From Apopatocola sp963628785 (GTDB taxonomy: Bacteria; Bacillota; Clostridia; Oscillospirales; Oscillospiraceae), in the NCBI GenBank assembly GCA_963628785.1, contig CAVGGQ010000016.1, positions 1-30,530 on the forward strand: a stretch of DNA of 30,530 nucleotides. Direction: 5' to 3'. The notes under the pieces are model-generated. The model was given only the letters and a program-made list of their open reading frames with translations, had not been told where the DNA came from and did no database searches. Numbering within the stretch: the stretch's first letter is position 1; every line of letters starts with the position of its first letter. The translations under genes were made by a program, and so were the position numbers. Shown here piece after piece: positions 26,176 through 30,530 of this stretch.

Positions 26176-26838
26176 ATGAACTATATTCCATCCAGACGAA
26201 ATTTTGGAGCTTGCTTTTCTTTTGACGGCGGCGAGCTCCTCTCGCCCTACGAATCACGCCTGTGGCTCTCCGAGGAGGATGCGAAGAAGATGACGCAGCA
26301 GCTGCATCCGGTGAAGCCGGAATATGATGCGGCGTTCGTGCAGGAGAGTGAGCTCTCTCCCGCCGATCTGGTGGAGGAAAAGGTATCCGAATTTCTCAAT
26401 TCCGAGACATTCGCCGCATGGCAGACCGCCTATACGGAGGCAAGCGGCGAGGCGCCGAAGGCGTCGGAAGTGCTCTCCGTTCTCCGGTACGAATGCACGA
26501 ACTTCTGTGATCAGCCGATCGACGCATACATTGTGACGCTGATGGCGGATATCGTCTGCGGTGACAGCATCTACGGCTTTGATGTGGACGACCCGATCAT
26601 GCTTTTCATCAGCCACAGCGGGACACTTATTCTCGATTCCGTCACCTCGGACATGAATTCGCTTTTCGATCCGTTTTCTCCCGGCGAAGCCGAGCCGACG
26701 CCGGAGGATTGTGCGGTGTGGCTCATGAGCTGCGCCGTCAGTCGCCGTATGGGTGATATCAACGGCAGCTGGATGGACTACGACCATGAAACGATCACCG
26801 ACCGGACGGCAGACGAAGTCGCCGCCATAAAGAAATAA
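26176..26838 (+). CDS. Hypothetical acidic protein
   Basis: A 220-residue soluble, acidic protein (many Glu and Asp; few Lys) that I do not recognise. It has a conserved-looking middle (LSVLRYECTNFCDQPIDAYIVTLMADIVCGDSIYGFDVDDPIMLFISHSGTLI split here by eye into helix and strand stretches) and a C-terminal CAVWLMSCAVSRRMGDINGSW. There is no signal peptide or membrane helix. The ATG at 26176 has no Shine-Dalgarno sequence, no alternative start lies upstream before the stop at 26131, and the region before it is the divergent clpB promoter. It could be leaderless or weakly translated. It is followed by a long hairpin and a strong terminator. Confidence 0.7.
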   Translation: MNYIPSRRNFGACFSFDGGELLSPYESRLWLSEEDAKKMTQQLHPVKPEYDAAFVQESELSPADLVEEKVSEFLNSETFAAWQTAYTEASGEAPKASEVLSVLRYECTNFCDQPIDAYIVTLMADIVCGDSIYGFDVDDPIMLFISHSGTLILDSVTSDMNSLFDPFSPGEAEPTPEDCAVWLMSCAVSRRMGDINGSWMDYDHETITDRTADEVAAIKK

Positions 26839-26864
26839 GGCGGCAAGGCTGTTTTAACACGCTC

Positions 26865-26899
26865 TCAAACGAGACCCGCTTCGTTGGGCTCTCGTTTGA
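26865..26899 (+). repeat. Inverted repeat sharing a word with the 5' end region of the window
   Basis: TCAAACGAGA (26865-26874) pairs with TCTCGTTTGA (26890-26899), with CCC/GGG pairing inside. There is no T-tract. The word TCAAACGAGACCC also occurs at about 1693 just after the dockerin gene, again near a copy of the dispersed repeat. Confidence 0.5.
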
Positions 26900-26944
26900 A
26901 AAGGCTGCGGGTGCAAACTCTGCGAGGCTTTTTTGACAGACGAA

Positions 26945-26977
26945 AGGCTCCCCGGAAAATTTTCGGGGAGCCTTTTT
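26945..26977 (+). terminator. Bidirectional terminator between the acidic protein gene and the LCP gene
   Basis: AGGCTCCCCG (26945-26954) and CGGGGAGCCT (26964-26973) form a perfect 10-bp stem with A/T-rich loop, followed by TTTTTCC. On the minus strand the tail is shorter. Confidence 0.85.
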
Positions 26978-26980
26978 CCT

Positions 26981-27051
26981 TATTCGGCAAGAGCGATTTG
27001 CGAGCGGAATTTCCGCAAAGTGCTCTTGTCAAATTGTGCGGTGCTGCCTTT
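26981..27051 (+). repeat. Dispersed intergenic repeat, copy C
   Basis: The counterpart of 11696-11767. Here the sequence can fold back: CAAGAGCGATTT pairs with AAAGTGCTCTTG (one mismatch, one G-T) around GCGGA/TCCGC. It ends at the stop codon of the LCP gene on the other strand. Confidence 0.65.
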
Positions 27052-28282
27052 ACTTATAGGGACTGTAGTCGGGGAGAATGGCGGAAGCGGCGGCGGTGTC
27101 GATCATGTAGACGGAGGCGTCGCCCGCCATGGCGGAGTAGCCGGGGAGGACGTTGGCCTCGATGTCGCTGCTGAGGCTGAGCACGGCCACGCGCGCCATC
27201 CAGAGGAGATTGCCGGTCGTGAGGTCGGTCGTGAGATTTTCGTGATAGATGCGCAGAAGTCCCGGCACGGCAGCGAGTGTTTTCGGGCGCAGCCATTGCT
27301 TCATGGCGGCCTTGAGCACAGCGCGCTGCACCTCGGTGCGGCCGATGTCGGCGTTCGCGTACCCGGCGCGGAAGCGCACGACCCACATGAGCTGCTCGCC
27401 GTTGAGATGCTGCTCGCCCGCGCGCAGGTGGATGAAGAGGTTCTGGTCGGGGTCGTCGTAGTCCATGTCCATCGGCACATCGAAATCGAGCCCGCCGAGC
27501 AGGTCGACCGCTTCCATGAAGGCGTTGAGGCCGATGAGCGCGTAGCCGTCCGGCATAAAGCTGATGACGCGCTCTACCTGGGTCATGAGCTGTTCCATGC
27601 CCTCTTCCCCGCCGCCGACCGCGCCGTAGGCCGAGTTGATCTTCGGCACGGCATAGTCGGGCGCGTAGGTGTCGCGCGGGATGCTCAGCAGGCGGATGGT
27701 GTGCTCCGAGCGGTCGAGCGTGAGGAGCACAATGGTGTCGGTGCGTGTGCCATCCTCGTCCGTGCCGCAAAGGAGCACGGTGCTGCGCCCCGCAATGCGT
27801 TCGGTGCCCGAGGGATTGCGTTTCGGCGCGCTTCCCGCGAGAGTGAGCACCGCGGCGACGAGCAGAAGCAGCACGACAAGGCGGCGAAAGGCGCGGGCAC
27901 GGCGGCGCCGTTTTTTCTTTTTCTTTTTGGGAGAGGGTGCGCCCGGCGCTTCGGGCGCATCCTCGGGCTCGTACGACACCGGCTCTTCCTCTTCTGGCAC
28001 CTCGTCGTACTCTTCCTCGTATTCGCCGTCCGGGTCCTCCCAGTATTCTTCGACCGCCTCTTCCTCGCGCGCTTTGCGCTCCTGCTCGGCGTAATACGCG
28101 TCGCGGCGGGCGTAGTAGGCGTCGCGCTCGGCATAGTACCGGTCGCGGTCGGCATAGTACTGCTCCCGCGCCTCCGGCGAAAGATGCCGCCCCGGCTCGG
28201 GGTAGTAATCATCATAAAGATCCTCGCGCGGCGACCCGTCCCAATTCGTCTGTCCGCCCTCGGTTGTTTTCTTCTGCTGCAT
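27050..28282 (-). CDS. LytR-CpsA-Psr (LCP) family protein with repetitive cytoplasmic N-terminus
   Basis: LCP proteins transfer teichoic acids or other anionic glycopolymers from lipid carriers to peptidoglycan on the outer face of the membrane. In this 410-residue protein, residues 1-130 are cytoplasmic: a Tyr/Asp/Arg-rich repeat (41-70; YYAERDA-like heptamers), an acidic stretch (73-110) and a Lys/Arg block (119-133). A single membrane helix, LVVLLLLVAAVLTLAG, spans about 134-149. The LCP domain then shows DGTRTDTIVLLTLD (177-190), LLSIPRDTY (198-206), KINSAYGAVGGGEEGM, and GLNAFMEAVDLLGGLDFDVP. Key Arg and Asp residues are present. The ribosome binding site is weak. The N-terminus is longer than usual for the family. 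Confidence 0.92.
   Translation of the reverse strand: MQQKKTTEGGQTNWDGSPREDLYDDYYPEPGRHLSPEAREQYYADRDRYYAERDAYYARRDAYYAEQERKAREEEAVEEYWEDPDGEYEEEYDEVPEEEEPVSYEPEDAPEAPGAPSPKKKKKKRRRRARAFRRLVVLLLLVAAVLTLAGSAPKRNPSGTERIAGRSTVLLCGTDEDGTRTDTIVLLTLDRSEHTIRLLSIPRDTYAPDYAVPKINSAYGAVGGGEEGMEQLMTQVERVISFMPDGYALIGLNAFMEAVDLLGGLDFDVPMDMDYDDPDQNLFIHLRAGEQHLNGEQLMWVVRFRAGYANADIGRTEVQRAVLKAAMKQWLRPKTLAAVPGLLRIYHENLTTDLTTGNLLWMARVAVLSLSSDIEANVLPGYSAMAGDASVYMIDTAAASAILPDYSPYK
28079..28162 (-). repeat. 21-bp coding repeats in the LCP gene
   Basis: Four near-tandem heptad units (YYADRDR, YYAERDA, YYARRDA, YYAEQER) are encoded by 21-bp repeats, such as TAGTAGGCGTCGCG-like words on the plus strand. Copy-number change would keep the frame. 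Confidence 0.7.
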
Positions 28283-28371
28283 AGTTCTGTCATCTCGATT
28301 TACGTTTCTGCTATATAGACGCTCCGGTGCGTCCGGTGGTTCATTCTATCAGGGTTTCGCCGGAATGGCAA

Positions 28372-28407
28372 GAGAAAACCGCCGGAGGCTATTGCTGCTT
28401 CCGGCGG
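28372..28407 (-). terminator. Terminator of brnQ
   Basis: On the minus strand CCGCCGGA (28400-28407) pairs with TCCGGCGG (28379-28386) over a 13-nt loop and is followed by TTTTCTCTT. It lies 18 nt after the brnQ stop codon and before the LCP gene, so the two genes are probably transcribed separately. Confidence 0.8.
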
Positions 28408-28425
28408 TGGGTGGGGTGGTTATTA

Positions 28426-29781
28426 TCAGGCGGCTTTCTTTTTGCCTCCCGCGGCGCGGAGGATGAAGCCGAGGACGGCGCCGACTGCGGCGGGGATCAT
28501 CCAGCCGAGGCCGAGCTTGAAGAGCGGAATGTACGCCTTCGCGGCGGCGACGATGCCGTCGAGATGCAGTGCCGCGCGGGTGCCTTCGGGCAGGGCGCCG
28601 ATGAGGTCGAAGATCGCCGCGACGAGCGTGAACACCGTCACGCACACATAGACGCGCTTGTCGTAGTCAAAGAACCGACCGAAGAGGCTCAGGAGCATGA
28701 GCGTGATGGTCAGCGGGTAGAGGAACATCAGCACCGGGACGGAGTAGGCGATGATGGAGTTGAGGCCGATGTTCGCAACCAGGAACGAGGCCGCGCTGAA
28801 CACGATCGTCCACGCCTTGTAGCTCATGGACTTCGGGAACAGAACGCAGAAGATCTCCGCGCAGCTCGTCACGAGACCGATGGCTGTCTTGAGGCAGGCG
28901 AGCGTTACGGTGGCGGCGAGAATGAGCTGTCCCGCCGTGCCGAAGTAGTAGCCGGCGATGTCCGCGAGGGCGAGGCCGCCGTTGGCGGTCACCTCGAATG
29001 CGCCGCGGCTCTGCGCGCCGACGATCGTGGTGGCGAGATAAATGAGACCCATGAAGAGGCAGGAGAAAACGCCCGCGCGCACGGTGTTCACGGCGACTGC
29101 GCCGTCGCTCTTGATGCCGAGGCCGCGGATGACATTAACGACAACAACGCCGAAGGCGAGGGATGCGAGAGCGTCCATGGTGTTGTAGCCCTCGAGGAAG
29201 CCGACGGAGAAGGCGCTCTCGGCGTAGGACGCATCGGGCGTTACGCTCGCAACGGACGTAATGGGGTCAACAAGTGCGCGTACAACGAGGACCGCAAGGA
29301 AAATGAGGAACAGCGGATTGATGATGCGGCCGACCCATGTGAGGATCTTGCTCGGGCGCAGCGAGAAAAAGAGCACGAGCGCGAAGAAGATCACGGAGAA
29401 GATCAGCAGAGCCGTGCCGCTGCTCTCGCCGGAGAGCAGGGGCTCCACGCCGATGGTAAAGCTCGTGGCGGCGCAGCGCGGAATGGCAAAGAGCGGTCCG
29501 ATGGTGAGATAGAGCGCGCAGGTGAAGAAAATGCCGTACCCGCGGCTGACGCGGCTGCTCATGGCAAGCAGATCGTCCGAGCGGCTGACGCCGAACGCGG
29601 CGACGCCCATCATCGGCAGACCTACGGCGGTCACAATAAAGCCGATCGCGGCGACCCACGACGCGGAGCCCGCGAGCTGGCCCATATGCACTGGGAAAAT
29701 CAGGTTTCCGGCGCCGAAAAACAAGCCGAACAGCATGCTTGCCACGGCTATGGTCTGTTTGAAATTCAGTCGTTCTTTCAT
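28426..29781 (-). CDS. brnQ: Branched-chain amino acid:cation symporter BrnQ
   Basis: BrnQ (LIVCS family) imports leucine, isoleucine and valine with Na+ or H+. The 451-residue protein has about 12 hydrophobic helices. It begins MKERLNFKQTIAVASMLFGL and continues with the signature FFGAGNLIFPVHMGQLAG; later segments include GPLFAIPRCAATSFTIGVEPLL and GFLEGYNTMDALASLAFGVVVVN, all typical. It ends with a basic GGKKKAA tail. The ATG has GAGGGGAA about 13 nt upstream. It is probably monocistronic between its own promoter and terminator. Confidence 0.96.
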   Translation of the reverse strand: MKERLNFKQTIAVASMLFGLFFGAGNLIFPVHMGQLAGSASWVAAIGFIVTAVGLPMMGVAAFGVSRSDDLLAMSSRVSRGYGIFFTCALYLTIGPLFAIPRCAATSFTIGVEPLLSGESSGTALLIFSVIFFALVLFFSLRPSKILTWVGRIINPLFLIFLAVLVVRALVDPITSVASVTPDASYAESAFSVGFLEGYNTMDALASLAFGVVVVNVIRGLGIKSDGAVAVNTVRAGVFSCLFMGLIYLATTIVGAQSRGAFEVTANGGLALADIAGYYFGTAGQLILAATVTLACLKTAIGLVTSCAEIFCVLFPKSMSYKAWTIVFSAASFLVANIGLNSIIAYSVPVLMFLYPLTITLMLLSLFGRFFDYDKRVYVCVTVFTLVAAIFDLIGALPEGTRAALHLDGIVAAAKAYIPLFKLGLGWMIPAAVGAVLGFILRAAGGKKKAA

Positions 29782-29839
29782 TTTTCTTGTTTCTTCCCCT
29801 CAGAATTTGCGCAAAACGGTTGCGATGGTTTTGCTCTTT

Positions 29840-29869
29840 AAAATGATAAATTACATATTACATCATTTT
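29840..29869. promoter_or_regulatory. Inverted repeat overlapping the brnQ -10 region (possible operator)
   Basis: AAAATGAT (29840-29847) and ATCATTTT (29862-29869) are perfect 8-bp arms around 14 A/T-rich bases that include the predicted brnQ -10 box. The placement suits a dimeric repressor. No regulator can be named. Confidence 0.4.
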
Positions 29870-29883
29870 TTTAGTGTACGCAA
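29855..29883 (-). promoter_or_regulatory. Probable promoter of brnQ
   Basis: On the minus strand TTGCGT (29878-29883) and TAATAT (29855-29860) are 17 nt apart. The boxes are moderate matches, and the leader to the brnQ ATG would be about 70 nt. Confidence 0.45.
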
Positions 29884-29976
29884 GTCTTTTTGTGCGAAAC
29901 ATTTGTATTTTTCCCGCGCACTTTTTGCGCAGGAGGACGGGTTGCCGCCGCAGCGGATCGCGTCCCCTTTTGTTCC

Positions 29977-30006
29977 GAATGAATAGTGAATGGTGAATAA
30001 TGAACG
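29977..30006 (-). repeat. TTCACTATTC-type dispersed repeat, copy 3 (inverted)
   Basis: The reverse complement reads TTCATTATTCACCATTCACT then ATTC, matching copy 2 at 22732-22765. Confidence 0.6.
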
Positions 30007-30343
30007 TTTCGTGTTCCCGGGCATGCGCGCTCAGATTGCCCGCGACAAGGTGAAGTATCCCGCGAAGTGTGAGAAAAACCGTGTGAGCGTTCAGCAGCGC
30101 CGGAATACGGCCGAAGAGAAAGCCGCACCTTCGGATACGAACGAATACGAACGTACCGTCCCGTATACGAACGAATACGATCGTACGGAAACGTATACGA
30201 ACGATACCAAAGGCAAGGACAAAGACAAGGACAGGGACAAGGGAGAGGGCAGGGACAGGGACGCATACGCACCCGTGAGGGAAACCGCCCGGCGGTTTCG
30301 CGCGCCCGTTGTGAGAGAAGCGTATGTGTATGTGAGCGTATAA
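29990..30343 (+). other. Doubtful reading frame in a low-complexity region
   Basis: The 117-codon frame starts inside a dispersed repeat and has no ribosome binding site. Its product is low complexity: residues about 48-77 repeat T/YTNEYxRTxx and 73-90 are KGKDKDKDRDKGEGRDRD. Tails like this occur at the ends of some phage-type replication proteins, so a remnant is possible. The opposite strand is open too (Cys/Pro-rich), which argues that composition, not coding, keeps both frames open. Apart from this, the 29884-30381 stretch holds the repeats listed here and nothing else that I can support. Confidence 0.2.
30135..30212 (+). repeat. Three 30-bp tandem repeats
   Basis: The word ATACGAACGAATACGA begins at 30135 and 30165, and a shortened form (ATACGAACGATAC) at 30195, giving an exact 30-bp period. 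Palindromic words CGTAC and GTATAC lie between. A purine-rich GACAAGG/GACAGGG tract follows to about 30262. Confidence 0.8.
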
Positions 30344-30348
30344 AAAAA

Positions 30349-30372
30349 GCTCCCCCGTTATTGCGAGAAAGC
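30349..30372 (-). terminator. Terminator of the minus-strand gene at the right edge
   Basis: On the minus strand GCTTTCTC (30365-30372) pairs with GGGGGAGC (30349-30356) using three G-T pairs and is followed by seven T. It lies 9 nt after the stop codon. Confidence 0.5.
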
Positions 30373-30381
30373 CCCGGTTCT

Positions 30382-30530
30382 TTATGCTTTGCCGTGCTCT
30401 TTTCCGGCCTTTTCGAGGACTTTGTTGTATGGCATGAGCATGCCTTCGGTCATGGCGGAGCCCATTTTGGCCTTGAGCTTTTTGTCGGACATCATGGCGC
30501 CGACGGCGTACATGGCGAGCATTTTCGGCC
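30382..30530 (-). CDS. 3' end of an unrecognised protein (start outside window)
   Basis: A 48-codon minus-strand frame runs from the right edge to a TAA at 30382-30384. The C-terminus reads PKMLAMYAVGAMMSDKKLKA, KMGSAMTEGMLMPYNKVLEK, AGKEHGKA: helical, Met-rich and Lys-rich. The codon use fits the GC-rich neighbours, with G/C in third positions, which supports real coding. The family is not recognised from this fragment. Confidence 0.65.
   Translation of the reverse strand, partial: PKMLAMYAVGAMMSDKKLKAKMGSAMTEGMLMPYNKVLEKAGKEHGKA

Noticed and set aside
26933..28318. Plus-strand frame of 461 codons opposite the LCP gene
   Set aside because: Shadow frame; the LCP gene has clear family motifs on the other strand.
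28327..29841. Plus-strand frame of 504 codons opposite brnQ
   Set aside because: Highly charged shadow of a membrane protein gene; brnQ is unambiguous.
30135..30212. CRISPR array
   Set aside because: The units are contiguous tandem repeats with only about 14 bp between matching words, no unique spacers of constant length, and no cas genes nearby.

Overview
The window looks like a chromosomal segment of an anaerobic Firmicute of class Clostridia, probably Oscillospiraceae/Ruminococcaceae. This is inferred from several things seen together: the nusA-infB operon in the Firmicute order with ylxR and ylxQ, a T-box riboswitch, a CtsR-type operator, strong AGGAGG ribosome binding sites, fairly GC-rich coding sequence, and a secreted cohesin/dockerin-type protein. 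No rRNA, tRNA, CRISPR array or insertion sequence was seen.

Layout. (1) 2-1690: 3' part of a surface protein with a cohesin-like domain and a C-terminal dockerin. (2) 1807-10729: a promoter and an attenuator-like hairpin followed by rimP-nusA-ylxR(rnpM)-ylxQ-infB-rbfA-nrnA-truB-ribF and a Pro/Tyr/Gln-rich tail-anchored protein, nearly all closely spaced or overlapping. This is the transcription, translation-initiation and ribosome-maturation operon. (3) 10737-11540: rsmE with its own promoter. (4) 11787-15288: hom-lysC-asd, the aspartate-family amino-acid pathway. (5) 15398-18643: a consensus promoter, a T-box leader whose specifier reads as UGG (Trp), and a three-gene ABC importer of the TrpXYZ type. 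(6) 18776-22724: an accessory cassette of three genes with its own promoter and more A/T-rich codon use. A small coiled-coil protein and a large coiled-coil protein share a C-terminal module and flank an SF1 helicase that has a RelE-like N-terminus and a TPR-like C-terminus. (7) 22837-26154 (minus): a ribbon-helix-helix protein and clpB behind a promoter with a CtsR operator. (8) 26176-26838: an unknown acidic protein. (9) 27050-29883 (minus): a LytR-CpsA-Psr protein with a repetitive cytoplasmic tail, and brnQ. (10) 29884-30530: mostly non-coding sequence with 30-bp tandem repeats, then the 3' end of an unrecognised gene on the minus strand.

The best candidate for an undescribed system is the three-gene cassette at 18920-22724. 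Both coiled-coil proteins end in the same roughly 70-residue module (DKR..G.LW....SGY), which suggests that they assemble with each other or with a common ligand, and with the helicase encoded between them. A defence or nucleic-acid repair role is inference only. Secondary points of interest are two families of short dispersed intergenic repeats, the Trp-specific T-box together with a small ORF ahead of trpX, and the CtsR operator ahead of an RHH-clpB pair.
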